The notes: generated by a model not told the origin, from the letters alone. A stretch of 37,313 nucleotides of DNA from Acidianus hospitalis (GCA_046533895.1 JAWDOK010000012.1:1-37313); one strand, 5' to 3'. Numbered from the stretch's first letter, positions 1-8,939 are shown. Made by a program: numbers and translations.

Positions 1-3
1 ATA

Positions 4-675
4 GTGGAAATTTGGGGTCTAAAGGACGTAAAATCTTATGGTAGTAAGTTTCCTATAAATATTCTAGTTCTTTCTTCTCCTCCTCTTTCCTTTATTTCTT
101 GGTTACTTTTCCCAATTTTAGGATATAACCTTCTTATAATTTCCTTATTACTTTACCTGCTAGGAATTAATGAGGGCATATTTTCTGCAACCTTAGGTTT
201 AAAGCCTAAGTTTGGAATAAAGCAAATTCCCATCCTTCTGCTTGTCTTTCTCTTTTACTTGAGTTATAGTCTCTTTCCTCTCATAATCATAGCTTATTTT
301 GCTTGGCTATTTTATGGAGTAAAGAAGGTAAGAAAGAATTTATCGGCCTTGTCTGTGATTTTGTCTTCTGCGTCCACTTCCATAGGAAGCTATTTTTTAG
401 GGGAAACCATCCACGCATTTGCCTTAGGTACAATGGCTCCTTTCTTTTACAGTTGTATAACGTACTCTACGTCCAGATATAATTACGATAAAATATATAT
501 AATTTCAATTCTACTTCCGTTGTCCTATTTCCTTAGGTTCGTGTATTTTCATATATCGGGTATATTTTTCGTTGCTTCTTCTCTCCTCTTCCTCTATTTA
601 ATTAAGGATAACTTAACGCTAACTACATTAAAGTACGGTATGTCCAAAAAATACTTAATTAAAAAGTTAAATTAA
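4..675 (+). CDS. Polytopic membrane protein of unknown function
   Basis: About 223 residues from a GTG at position 4. The frame is open to the window edge, so the true start could lie upstream. Roughly six hydrophobic segments fill most of the protein, with short charged loops and a basic tail (KKYLIKKLN). A central stretch (GETIHAFALGTMAPFF) has polar residues inside a membrane region, as in small transporters or enzymes, but I do not recognise the family. The stop lies 5 nt before the next gene's ATG, which suggests co-transcription with the downstream metallopeptidase. Confidence 0.6.
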   Translation: MEIWGLKDVKSYGSKFPINILVLSSPPLSFISWLLFPILGYNLLIISLLLYLLGINEGIFSATLGLKPKFGIKQIPILLLVFLFYLSYSLFPLIIIAYFAWLFYGVKKVRKNLSALSVILSSASTSIGSYFLGETIHAFALGTMAPFFYSCITYSTSRYNYDKIYIISILLPLSYFLRFVYFHISGIFFVASSLLFLYLIKDNLTLTTLKYGMSKKYLIKKLN

Positions 676-680
676 ATATT

Positions 681-1769
681 ATGATTTCTTTAGACTTGTT
701 AAAGCTAGGTGAAGCAATTCATGGTTCAGAGAAGGAGAAGGAAATTCTATCTATTTTAGAAAAAAGATTGAAAAATTATAATAAGAGAATTGAAGTTAAA
801 ACAAAAGAGTGGATAATTAATAATTTTAGCGTTAAGCTTAATGGAAAAGAAGTTACGTCAAGCTTAGCTCCATACACTAAGGGCTACGTAAAGGGAAAGG
901 TAGGAAGAGAAATTCTTGCATTTCCTTTTCCAGATCACCCGTTTAAAGTAAAGGATTTTTACTCTTACGCTCTTTCTCAAGGTGCTGAGGGAATAATATT
1001 TTATGAAGAGGGAAAGATAAGAAGGATAATAATGCCTGACGTTAAAATTCCAGTTATTTTTCTCCCTTTTAAACCGGAAGGCTATGTCGAGATCGAGGCG
1101 GAATCATTTCTTAGGGACTCGACTTCTTACAATCTAGAATTTACCATAAAAGAGGGAGATGATTATATCCTACTCGGAGCTCACGTAGATCATTGGCTTT
1201 CTGGCTTTCACGATAACTTATTTTCTATAGACGTTGTACTTAATTCTCTGACAGAAGTTAAGAATCATGGTCTAAAAGTGGTTTTCTTTTCTTCAGAGGA
1301 AGGGCCTAAGTGTTGTACCGGTTCACTACAGCATCCTAAAGACGACATTTTCACTGCAATAATTCTTGACGCTCTTTATCCTAGTAGGGTAGTTTATTCG
1401 TCAACTCCAGATTTGTGGGATTTTGCAGGTCTATTTCCGTTAAAGAGAATAGAAATGCCTACCCCGTTTTCAGATCATTTCTCTTTCGTACAAAAAGGGA
1501 TACCTTCTCTGGTTTTATATAACGATGACTTAATACCTTATTATCACTCCGATAAGGATTTGCCAAATTCAAGAGATGAGAAATTCTTAACTGAGATTAG
1601 TGAGTCCGTGAAGTTGTTATTGCATGAATTAGATAAATTGTCTATGAAAGATTTGAACGAGAGAATGAGTAAATTTGGAGAGAGAAAATTTGTTGTAGAC
1701 TACGTTAATTTAACCACTTCGTTTGCAATTTCAAGTAATTCCTTAGGTCCTAGGCTTAAATCACCATAA
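681..1769 (+). CDS. M28-type zinc metallopeptidase (aminopeptidase-like)
   Basis: A 362-residue protein. The catalytic half shows the M28 pattern: HVD near residue 168, HDN with Asp178, SSEE with Glu206/207, LDALY with Asp230, and SDH with His266. These match the two-zinc ligand set (His, Asp, Glu, Asp, His). The N-terminal ~150 residues resemble a PA-like insert. No signal peptide is seen, so it is probably a cytosolic exo- or aminopeptidase. The last 70 bp overlap, tail to tail, the ATPase gene on the other strand, so the final ~23 residues (ending SLGPRLKSP) may be a replaced tail. Family assignment is fairly sure; the substrate is unknown. Confidence 0.8.
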   Translation: MISLDLLKLGEAIHGSEKEKEILSILEKRLKNYNKRIEVKTKEWIINNFSVKLNGKEVTSSLAPYTKGYVKGKVGREILAFPFPDHPFKVKDFYSYALSQGAEGIIFYEEGKIRRIIMPDVKIPVIFLPFKPEGYVEIEAESFLRDSTSYNLEFTIKEGDDYILLGAHVDHWLSGFHDNLFSIDVVLNSLTEVKNHGLKVVFFSSEEGPKCCTGSLQHPKDDIFTAIILDALYPSRVVYSSTPDLWDFAGLFPLKRIEMPTPFSDHFSFVQKGIPSLVLYNDDLIPYYHSDKDLPNSRDEKFLTEISESVKLLLHELDKLSMKDLNERMSKFGERKFVVDYVNLTTSFAISSNSLGPRLKSP

Positions 1770-2860
1770 TCGGGCGGTTTTTCTTTTAAACTTATTAAAC
1801 CTACTTTTTCTGCTACTTTGCTCATCTTTTTTATTGCTTCCTTAGCTTCAGAAGTTGAAATTTCTCCCATTTTAATTTCAAAAGCCCATATAGGTTTCTT
1901 CTTTTTCACAATAACTACGTCAATGTCCTCCTTAGGAGAATAATATTGAATTCCTCCAAAATATTTAGATAACATTTCTCCTACACTGAATTGGACTTCT
2001 TTACCTATTGGTAGATAGTTGATTTTAGCATCAGTTTCACTTATAGCATATTTTGATTCTGCGTATAATGATAGGGAGAGAGGAGGAGATTTTACTTTAT
2101 AATAATTTTCTCTAGATAGAGTAGGAATCTTTTGAACTAATCCCATTTTTACTAACTTATTGACCATTGAAGATATTGTTCCTTCTCCGCCCTTTGGCTG
2201 AATTATGCCAGATATTTCAGACGTTTTCCAAATTCCTTCCCCAAGTAGTAAAAGGATTTTATAGTAAGTGTCAGTTAATTGCCTTTCTTCTTCTTTAAAC
2301 ACTTCTCCTATTAATCCCTTAGAAATTAGAGAGAATTCCTTTAATCTATCAACGAACTCTTCGTAGCTGTCTATGAAAGGGATTATCCAAGGATCCCTAT
2401 AGATAGTGGAAAGTACCGGATCTTTAACCTGAGTTAGAACATCCTCATAAGATATTATATCTATTTCCAAGGGAGTAAAGAGGCCTAATAATGGGCTATT
2501 CCTATCAAACACCTTGTTAACTATTCCGTAACTGGATCCCACTATTACCAAGATCCCATTTTTATCCCAATTACTGATCATGCTCCAATAAATATCCGGT
2601 AATCTTTGAAACTCGTCTATTACTGCTATGCCTCCTTTATAGAGAGTTTCTTTAACTTCCTTTATTGCATCGTCAATTTTCATCACTTTATCGTCTGCAG
2701 TTATTGCACTATTTGAGTCAGCAATTAAAACGTAATAATCCATGTGAAGATTCTTCTTTACTAGCGTGCTTTTTCCAGTCTTTCTTCTACCATAAATCAA
2801 AGTCCAATTCTTTATTTTCCTTATTTTCTCCTCTTCTCGTCTTCTAATATATAGTCTCAC
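1700..2860 (-). CDS. Archaeal AAA ATPase with DUF234-like nuclease-fold C-terminus
   Basis: A 386-residue protein from a GTG start. It has a Walker A at residues 24-32 (GRRKTGKST), a Walker B at ~78-83 (IAVIDEF), a winged-helix region around residues 195-260, and a C-terminal segment DIDVVIV...FEIKMG (Asp314, Glu328, Lys330). That segment matches the PD-(D/E)xK core of DUF234-type archaeal ATPases. Family knowledge: NTP-driven DNA-associated ATPases of unknown role, often duplicated in Sulfolobales. The 3' end overlaps the peptidase gene by 70 bp. The start codon directly abuts a palindrome (2861-2872), which suggests autoregulation. Compare the second ATPase at 26462-27589. Confidence 0.85.
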   Translation of the reverse strand: MRLYIRRREEEKIRKIKNWTLIYGRRKTGKSTLVKKNLHMDYYVLIADSNSAITADDKVMKIDDAIKEVKETLYKGGIAVIDEFQRLPDIYWSMISNWDKNGILVIVGSSYGIVNKVFDRNSPLLGLFTPLEIDIISYEDVLTQVKDPVLSTIYRDPWIIPFIDSYEEFVDRLKEFSLISKGLIGEVFKEEERQLTDTYYKILLLLGEGIWKTSEISGIIQPKGGEGTISSMVNKLVKMGLVQKIPTLSRENYYKVKSPPLSLSLYAESKYAISETDAKINYLPIGKEVQFSVGEMLSKYFGGIQYYSPKEDIDVVIVKKKKPIWAFEIKMGEISTSEAKEAIKKMSKVAEKVGLISLKEKPPDYGDLSLGPKELLEIANEVVKLT

Positions 2861-2883
2861 AAGACTAGTCTTATAGGACTAGT
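2861..2883 (-). promoter_or_regulatory. Palindromic operator abutting ATPase start
   Basis: AAGACTAGTCTT (2861-2872) is a perfect 12-bp palindrome that begins at the base next to the GTG start codon of the ATPase. A second GACTAGT follows at 2877-2883, 14 bp from the first. The geometry parallels the operator-like site before the other ATPase (27590-27624), with a different sequence. The role as an operator is inferred. Confidence 0.45.
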
Positions 2884-3574
2884 AAAAAAAGATTATATCT
2901 CCATGGAAAGGAACTAAGTATTTAAACTTCATTGAAAGGAGATTGTTAAACGAATTAACAGCCTTTTCGTAATCCCAACAGAAGAATTTGAAGGGTGGCG
3001 AAATTTTTCCTTTAATATTTCTCACTGCGTCGCCTACTATCAATAGGTTTCCATCGTATAATGCTATATGCCCCGGCGTATGGCCTGGAACGTTAATCAC
3101 CTTAAAGTTAGCTATTTCTTCTCCTCCTTTCAATTTCACGTCAACAGTGACTGGAGAGAATTTCATAGAATTTATTCTCTTCATTGTTCTTTCAAAGTCT
3201 TCTTCACTTACTCTTAGTTCGTCCTTTACGTCGTCGTACTTTAAGTTGAATTTTTGCTCGTTCTTAGATAAATAGGGTACTTCATTTTCGTGAGCATAAA
3301 TCTTTGCCTTGGAAATTTTCCTAATCTCTTCAGCATTACCAGAGTGGTCTATGTGATAATGAGTTATGACAACGTCTGAAATGTCTTCCAAAGAGTAACC
3401 AAATGACTTTAAGCCTTTCTCTATGATCTCTAAGTAGCCGGGCAATCCGGTGTCTATCATCATTAGTCCGCCGGAAGGACCTTTTTCCACTATTGTAACG
3501 TTATGATTGAGTACTGTTCCAAAAAATTCCGGTTCAAATAATTCAATGATCCTTACTCCCTTCGTTAGAAGCAT
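2879..3574 (-). CDS. MBL-fold metallo-hydrolase
   Basis: A 231-residue metallo-beta-lactamase-fold protein. The metal motif HxHxDH is THYHIDHSGN with His72, His74, Asp76 and His77. Further ligand regions are PGHTPGHIALY, VGDAVRN and the C-terminal FHGD. It is close in layout to the cytosolic glyoxalase II-like or persulfide-dioxygenase-like group, but the substrate cannot be fixed from sequence. Its start lies inside the 3' end of the U32-type gene (32-nt overlap), so the two are translated from one transcript. Its 3' end lies just beyond the operator-like repeats of the downstream ATPase. Confidence 0.85.
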   Translation of the reverse strand: MLLTKGVRIIELFEPEFFGTVLNHNVTIVEKGPSGGLMMIDTGLPGYLEIIEKGLKSFGYSLEDISDVVITHYHIDHSGNAEEIRKISKAKIYAHENEVPYLSKNEQKFNLKYDDVKDELRVSEEDFERTMKRINSMKFSPVTVDVKLKGGEEIANFKVINVPGHTPGHIALYDGNLLIVGDAVRNIKGKISPPFKFFCWDYEKAVNSFNNLLSMKFKYLVPFHGDIIFFY

Positions 3575-4694
3575 CTTTGCTAAACCTCGGTATTAATTCT
3601 ATAGGGGGTTTAATTTTGGGTAAGCTAATTTCTGACAGAGGCTTACCTTGAACTGTTATCACTTTTTCAGCAATAATGTCACAGTACCTGCATTCCTCGC
3701 AACTCCTAGTCTCACATGAATTGTACTTAAAGTAAGATAACCAGTTTGGAGGGAACTTTGTATTATCAACGTAGACTTGTGTTAAGACGTCGTAATCGTT
3801 GGGTCCGTTAATTTTCTTCATAACTGCAGGGACTGCTCTTCCTTGAGGATAACTAACAATATCCAGTAAGTTTCCTTCATATCTTCCTTGTGAGTAAGCT
3901 TTTACAGCCCTTACTATCCAATCTGTTTTCTTGTTCCTGCTGGCTATTTTAAACCTGTCAATACCCAATTCTTCATAATGCCTTAAATCCTCTGGTCTAA
4001 TCCACCTCATTCTTATAATATTAGCCAAATCGTTCCTTACGTCTGTTGCACAGAATAAAATTGGATACTCAAACCATACATTAACTTCAGAGTCAGACTG
4101 AGAAGTTACGGAAGAAATAATATCGTGAGTTCTCCTATATGGACATCCCCAAAGGCATGAGTTATTCAATATGAGCTCTATGTCAACCTTATTCCTATAC
4201 TTTGATAGAGAATTTAGGAGAGAAAAATTCCTATTATCGTCCTCATGGAGGATTATTGTATCGGCACCCATGTTAACGTATTCCTCGAATTCCCTTATGT
4301 TATAAACTCTGGAGAAGGAAGAAATTGAAATTTCTAAGTCTGGATACTCATTTTTTATAAAATGAACTAAGAATGGCATTCCTACTATAAAACCGTCAAC
4401 ACCTAGGTTTACTAGGTTATCTATTTCCTTCTTTAGGCTTTCCAAGAATTTTTGCGAATATTCCTTACCGTTTAATGTAGCAGTATTCATTGTGTAGAGG
4501 AATTTAATTCCTGCATCATGTGCTATTTGAATGTGTTCCTTCAGTCTTTCGTCATCAACTTGAGGTAAAACGAAAGAAGCCCTACCGTGGCCTGTCAAGG
4601 TCTTTGTTTTACTACCAAAAATGTACCTAACTGGGTACTTTTTAAGCTCGTCTATTAATTTATCGTCAAAGTTTGTCCCTACTACGAGTCTCAT
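3543..4694 (-). CDS. Peptidase U32 family protein, Fe-S-type cysteines
   Basis: A 383-residue TIM-barrel-like protein of the U32 group. It has the conserved segment ILNNSCLWGCPYRRTHD, a later FCATDV, and a C-terminal cysteine cluster NSCETRSCEECRYC. Known U32 relatives (UbiU/UbiV, RlhA, TrhP) bind a [4Fe-4S] cluster and act in hydroxylation of RNA or quinone rather than in proteolysis, so peptidase may be a misnomer here. The extra C-terminal Cys-rich tail (about residues 325-345) is not part of the barrel core. It is the first gene of a two-gene operon with the MBL-fold hydrolase. ATG start at 4692-4694. Confidence 0.75.
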   Translation of the reverse strand: MRLVVGTNFDDKLIDELKKYPVRYIFGSKTKTLTGHGRASFVLPQVDDERLKEHIQIAHDAGIKFLYTMNTATLNGKEYSQKFLESLKKEIDNLVNLGVDGFIVGMPFLVHFIKNEYPDLEISISSFSRVYNIREFEEYVNMGADTIILHEDDNRNFSLLNSLSKYRNKVDIELILNNSCLWGCPYRRTHDIISSVTSQSDSEVNVWFEYPILFCATDVRNDLANIIRMRWIRPEDLRHYEELGIDRFKIASRNKKTDWIVRAVKAYSQGRYEGNLLDIVSYPQGRAVPAVMKKINGPNDYDVLTQVYVDNTKFPPNWLSYFKYNSCETRSCEECRYCDIIAEKVITVQGKPLSEISLPKIKPPIELIPRFSKDASNEGSKDH

Positions 4695-4862
4695 AAATCA
4701 AGTTCGTAATTATCATATTTAAAATTTTTTTACTATTAACGGAATTTATCATTAATCTCGATAGAACATTATAAGAGGAATATATAAAATATAAAGCCAT
4801 ATAGAGCTTCAATTCCTCATAATAAGTAAGGAATAAAAGAAAAGTTACCATTGTATAGAAAG

Positions 4863-5948
4863 ATGCCAACATATAAGAATAAAGTAATTCTGTTTAGATC
4901 AATCTATAGTGTAGTTCTCGGTTTTATGAGTTTTGGGTATATTGCAATTATGAGCAACTCTGGGATTCCTTATGCTCAAATTAGCTTACTTGTAACGTTA
5001 AATTTCCTCTTTCAGACAGTCTTCTATTTAGTCTTCTCTGTTGTGAGAATAAGAAAAGGTTTAATAATTTCCTCATTTTTAAATCTTATAGTTATATTAA
5101 TTTTGCTCTCGGAGAGAAACTTCTTGACTTTCTTTATAATTTCGTTAATTCTCGGATTAGCTGATGCATTGTTCTCCTCAATAGTTATTATTCAAAAAGA
5201 CTTCAAGAAAAAGGATTATTCTGTGCTAATGTCCTTAACTTTTGTAGCTAACGTTTCAGGTTTAGGTTTATATTATTTTTCATTTTATATTAGATTAGAA
5301 TATCTACTTATACTTTTAGCAGGAATATCTTCTGTCAACCTTTTTGTCTCATTATCACTTAAGTACGAGGAAGAAGATCTTCGATTTGAAGATTTTTTAC
5401 AATTTATGAAGACCAATGGAAAATTTTTAATTACGTTAGATGGATTAGCAACGTTAAGGAGAGTTTTTGTGAACTCTATACTTCCTATAGTTTTCATATC
5501 GGTTTTTAGCTATATTTCTAGAGAGTACTTAAGCCTATATTTTGCAGTATTTCAATTACCTCTAGTTTTCTTCCTATATTATGGGCAAAAGGTTTCTAAT
5601 AAGTCCTATCTTTTACTGACTTTTAGCGAGTTTTTTATTTATATTTTACTCATCAGATTTTATTATCTCTCTCCAATAATTTTCCTAGGATTCATTTTAT
5701 TAATTAAATCTACTGAGTATTTGAGAGCACCTATAGCTGAAGCAGCATTACTCCAGAAAATAGAGTATAGCACAAAAGTAATGTCGTTCTTTAATTTTCT
5801 AGACTCGATCTTAGGAGTTATAAGCGGTAGTATTTTTACAGCATTGATTTTCATAAAGGCGTATTCTTTAGTTTTACTTCTTGCAGGTGTATCTTCTCTT
5901 TCTGCAGATCTGTTTCTTTATCGTATTATTAAAGAATATAAGGAGTAG
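4863..5948 (+). CDS. MFS-like permease
   Basis: About 361 residues from the ATG at 4863. An in-frame TTG lies 12 nt upstream at 4851. Ten or more hydrophobic segments alternate with short basic loops (RIRKG, KDFKKKDYS), the pattern of a major facilitator permease. No substrate signature is visible. A TATA-like AT-rich block around 4780-4795 would serve it. It stands alone, convergent with the SRPBCC gene (15 bp apart). Family-level call only. Confidence 0.6.
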   Translation: MPTYKNKVILFRSIYSVVLGFMSFGYIAIMSNSGIPYAQISLLVTLNFLFQTVFYLVFSVVRIRKGLIISSFLNLIVILILLSERNFLTFFIISLILGLADALFSSIVIIQKDFKKKDYSVLMSLTFVANVSGLGLYYFSFYIRLEYLLILLAGISSVNLFVSLSLKYEEEDLRFEDFLQFMKTNGKFLITLDGLATLRRVFVNSILPIVFISVFSYISREYLSLYFAVFQLPLVFFLYYGQKVSNKSYLLLTFSEFFIYILLIRFYYLSPIIFLGFILLIKSTEYLRAPIAEAALLQKIEYSTKVMSFFNFLDSILGVISGSIFTALIFIKAYSLVLLLAGVSSLSADLFLYRIIKEYKE

Positions 5949-5963
5949 TGCTAGTTAGCCTCA

Positions 5964-6587
5964 CTATTTATATTCCACTTTAATCTTTGCATTTTCCTTT
6001 TTAGTTAACTCCTTTAATGCATCGTCACCTTTTAATCCATTGCAAGAAACTTCTTCCACTTTTCCTCCTTTGAAAACTATTGTACATTCGTCAAGGTGCA
6101 GTATTATCCTTCCATTGTATTCTCGACTTGCCTCTAACTGCTCATTTATTAAAGACAATATGTTCTGTTTTTCTCCTTCCTCTGTCTTTGTCTTGTACCT
6201 TTCTGTTAGTCTCTGGAAGAAGTTTTTCAAGAAGATATCCATAGGAAGTGTTGCAAGCCTTTCTAAAGGTTCCTTGTATTGTCCTCTTATTATTACATCT
6301 ACTTTCTTATCCTTCTTGTACGGAATTGTTTCCACGATGAACCTAAAGTATGCTCTAGGGAAACTCATAGTCCCCTCGTGGATAACTTCATGAGAGCCTA
6401 AAGTTCTCTTCATGTGAAATTTAAAAGTCATGAAGACTTTGAAGTCAGCCCTATAGTTCTCTTCATCAATTTTTTCGATTTTTCTCAAGAACATCCACCA
6501 CTCACTTAAGTTATTTATGTCATAAACATCTGATAGTATTTTCATTTCGTCCTCCTCTATTGTTCCCTTAACTTCCCTCTCTAACAT
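5964..6587 (-). CDS. SRPBCC/Bet v1-like protein (DUF3211-like)
   Basis: A 207-residue soluble protein with no cysteine cluster or membrane segment. Residues ~1-140 read as an SRPBCC (START-like) lipid- or ligand-binding fold (KGTIEEDEMKILSDVYDINN... NFFQRLTERY). Residues ~150-207 form a separate beta-rich tail. The same two-part architecture recurs in the gene at 15180-15836, so they look like paralogues. Family knowledge: the Sulfolobales-specific DUF3211 proteins have this fold and have been described as fatty-acid carriers. The match to DUF3211 is from memory. A TATA-like ATTATAAAAA lies ~25-30 bp upstream (around 6610-6620), suiting a short or absent leader. Confidence 0.55.
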   Translation of the reverse strand: MLEREVKGTIEEDEMKILSDVYDINNLSEWWMFLRKIEKIDEENYRADFKVFMTFKFHMKRTLGSHEVIHEGTMSFPRAYFRFIVETIPYKKDKKVDVIIRGQYKEPLERLATLPMDIFLKNFFQRLTERYKTKTEEGEKQNILSLINEQLEASREYNGRIILHLDECTIVFKGGKVEEVSCNGLKGDDALKELTKKENAKIKVEYK

Positions 6588-7011
6588 AAGAATAAATTGG
6601 AAAATAAGTTTTTATAATTATCTTTTATTTGTATTTTTCTTTTTGATACTTTATCTACAATACGCTTAAAGGTATTTTATCCTTATTTCCATAAGATGTA
6701 TTTTATTTGATCACAAGAGAGATTATTACATAACAAGGCTTGTTGTAATTTTAGCTAAACGCTTTAGATGCCTTTTTGTACTAATACCTTACTATAAGAA
6801 AGTTTTCATAAGCTTAATCAATGAGAAGATATTGCGGATGATTAATCTAAAATTAACAAACGAATATTGAGGCTATTATACTAGATACTGAACATAAGAC
6901 AGCAACTACTTACTCCCAACAAACAAGACTATAAGATAAAAATAATAAGTCACCGTTATGTATTTTTACCATTTATGATACTGATAATAAAGAGTAAAAT
7001 GAAATGTAGTT
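6588..7011. other. Gap without recognisable gene
   Basis: About 420 bp of AT-rich sequence. Apart from the TATA-like block near 6610-6620 belonging to the SRPBCC gene, I see no ORF with a recognisable motif, no RNA gene and no repeat in either strand. It may hold decayed accessory DNA, since PaREP1 and transposon sequences begin just after it. Confidence 0.5.
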
Positions 7012-7488
7012 TTATTTCTGAACCTTTTGTAGTATAGATTTTATTTCATCAATAAGTATCTTTATGTTTTCCGCAGCTATTTCATCACTCCTAAAAGGGC
7101 TTAATATAGCTTCTTTATCCGGGCCATTATATTGATATTCGTGAATAAAGAGAGCTTTTTCTGTCAATAAATTTATCTCTTTCCCTAAGATTAATGAAAG
7201 TTCTTCCAAGTAAGAAGTGGGAACTATAGCTATTATCCAATCGGCAAATTCTATCTTTCTCCTCCCTAACGACTTCTTTTTAGGATATTTCTTAACTAGA
7301 ACATCCCTCTTATCCGTAAGTAATGCAGCCAATAGAGATTTCCATGCTTGGAATACCTTACCTGCAGCGTTCCTTATAAGTCCTTCCTGAAGAAATTTTT
7401 CTGCGATTTCGACATCAAATTTTGCTTCCTCAAGCCTTATCTTTTTATAAGCCTCCAGATTAAACCATGGCTTAGGTAACTCTTGCAT
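7012..7488 (-). CDS. PaREP1 family (HEPN-like) protein
   Basis: A 158-residue helical protein. The N-terminal part (LEEAKFDVEIAEKFLQEGLIRNAAGKVFQAWKS, given here as a motif region at residues ~19-50) matches PaREP1: a helical hairpin with alternating Ala and large residues. PaREP1 proteins belong structurally to the HEPN superfamily, whose members often pair with nucleotidyltransferases or act as RNases or antitoxin partners. There is no clear RxxxxH catalytic motif, so nuclease activity is doubtful. No partner gene is directly adjacent. The gene is monocistronic, with the IS607 element upstream of it. Confidence 0.7.
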   Translation of the reverse strand: MQELPKPWFNLEAYKKIRLEEAKFDVEIAEKFLQEGLIRNAAGKVFQAWKSLLAALLTDKRDVLVKKYPKKKSLGRRKIEFADWIIAIVPTSYLEELSLILGKEINLLTEKALFIHEYQYNGPDKEAILSPFRSDEIAAENIKILIDEIKSILQKVQK

Positions 7489-7562
7489 ATATAATAAAAC
7501 GTAAAGAGAGTATTAAACCGCGTTTAACATTATTATGGTTAAGATTTATAGAAAAAGATTAA

Positions 7563-7573
7563 AAGTATAAAAA
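7563..7573 (+). promoter_or_regulatory. TATA box of the IS-interrupted gene
   Basis: AAGTATAAAAA ends 15 bp before the GTG at 7588, so transcription would start close to the start codon, a leaderless layout common in Sulfolobales. It supports the reality of the interrupted gene that follows. Confidence 0.45.
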
Positions 7574-7642
7574 ATCAAAATAAGGTCGTGAAGGAGATCA
7601 TCGTTAGGACTAGGTTATCCTGCAATTATAGGAGGTTGAAGG

Positions 7643-7780
7643 GGTTTGAGCTTCATAGGATTTCATAATATTTAATATCAATCCTCAGCCCTTGGGCTTC
7701 ACCGGAGTCACGGGGAAACCCGTTACCCCTCCGCCCCTTTAGCGGGATAACCCCAACCCACAACCTTGGAATTCCAAGGA
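7643..7780 (-). ncRNA. Candidate omega RNA region at the tnpB 3' end
   Basis: TnpB proteins are guided by an RNA that spans the 3' part of tnpB and the element end, with the guide taken from flanking host DNA. Here that region is 7643 to about 7780 on the minus strand, GC-rich with short inverted repeats (GGGTTTCCCCGTGAC-like on the coding strand). The guide would begin at the host side of 7642 (minus strand CCTTCAACCTCC...). Position follows from the family; the RNA itself is not proved. Confidence 0.35.
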
Positions 7781-8939
7781 TGTGGGGAAACCCGCACATC
7801 TTGAGGTAAATATTCAATGATGCGTTCAATTGCCTATCCAGAGTGAACCCACACCTCTCGCAATGAAAAGTCCTGCCGACCTTTCGGGAAACCCATCCAC
7901 ATCTGGGGCAGGACTTGGAAGTGAGGTGTGGGTTCACCTCCTTAACGAAAGAACCGTAAAGGAGAGCCTTGTACTTAAGCACACGATGAATTGTCCTCCA
8001 CACAGTCCTCGAAACCTTCTTGGACAGCTTATCATCAGCGTCTTGGAACATTGACTGCTTATTCAATTTTTCAACAGCAATCAGAGTGAGAGGATACATT
8101 TCCAACAGTTTGTTCACGAACTTGTGAACATAATCCAGCACGCGGTTCCTCTCCCTATGAGAGTATTTCCTCATCAATTCCTTCCCCTTCCTACCGTGTT
8201 TAGAAGCAAAGGACTGTATTCTACCCCTCTTCAACTCCATGCTGAATTTGAGATTATACAACTCCTTCATGGAGAAAGTGACGAATTTCTCCCCATCGTA
8301 AGCGTCTAATGTGTACAAGTTACTATCAATTGAGAGAAAGTCAAGGGGAGTAAACCAAGGTAATTTATAACGAAATGGTAGGTGAACTTTATCCTCCTTA
8401 ATTATTGGCTCACCCAATTCAAGCCCCTCAACCTTTCTAGAGAACCAAGTGTGAGACCATGAGAAGGTAATATACTCGTAAGGTCTTACAGTAATCCTAA
8501 CGCTCTCACCCTCAACCTTTCTAAGTGTCGACTTTACCCTAACGTAAACCTTCTTCAGTGTTGGTTTACTCAATGACGCTTGCCCTTTTTCAGCCCTCCT
8601 CCTCCAACTCCCCAAGATTGAGTAAGCGTCATTTATTGCCTTGTCCACGTAGTGGGAAGCCAACTTGTTAATTTTCTCTAACTCATCCCTCAACGCCTTG
8701 TAAACCTCCTTCTTCTTAGGCAGGGTTATTTTGGTCTTAGTGGCTTTCTTACCTTTCTTCGTTTCTTTTTTCTCTATCTTAGTCCTCTCCCATAACCAGT
8801 CTAAAGCTTTCTGTAATAGGACTCTGTAGTTTTCTAATAATACTCTGCTCTCCTCCTTCTTATCGTTCTTTAAGGAGTAAGTTAGGTAGACGTATTCCTC
8901 TTGTGGTTGAAAGTCATTAAGCCTTAAGCTCTTCGACAC
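7653..8939 (-). CDS. tnpB: TnpB, RNA-guided nuclease-like protein of IS607 element
   Basis: A 428-residue TnpB. The C-terminal zinc finger CPRCGWVSRKVGRTFHCERCGF and the RuvC-III motif TLDRQLNASLNI are clear. RuvC-I is FLSIDSNLYTLDAYDG and RuvC-II is IAVEKLN. Family knowledge: TnpB is a programmable DNA nuclease, ancestral to Cas12, that helps keep the transposon in place. All three acidic positions appear to be present, so it may be active. It overlaps tnpA by 23 bp. The last residues (GLRIDIKYYEIL) resemble a TnpB tail remnant at 27919-27960. Confidence 0.9.
   Translation of the reverse strand: MSKSLRLNDFQPQEEYVYLTYSLKNDKKEESRVLLENYRVLLQKALDWLWERTKIEKKETKKGKKATKTKITLPKKKEVYKALRDELEKINKLASHYVDKAINDAYSILGSWRRRAEKGQASLSKPTLKKVYVRVKSTLRKVEGESVRITVRPYEYITFSWSHTWFSRKVEGLELGEPIIKEDKVHLPFRYKLPWFTPLDFLSIDSNLYTLDAYDGEKFVTFSMKELYNLKFSMELKRGRIQSFASKHGRKGKELMRKYSHRERNRVLDYVHKFVNKLLEMYPLTLIAVEKLNKQSMFQDADDKLSKKVSRTVWRTIHRVLKYKALLYGSFVKEVNPHLTSKSCPRCGWVSRKVGRTFHCERCGFTLDRQLNASLNIYLKMCGFPHILGIPRLWVGVIPLKGRRGNGFPRDSGEAQGLRIDIKYYEIL

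Noticed and set aside
4666..4872. 68-codon minus-strand ORF in the gap between the U32 and MFS genes
   Set aside because: Low-complexity, hydrophobic then Ser/Lys-rich, overlaps both neighbours' starts and promoters; no motif.
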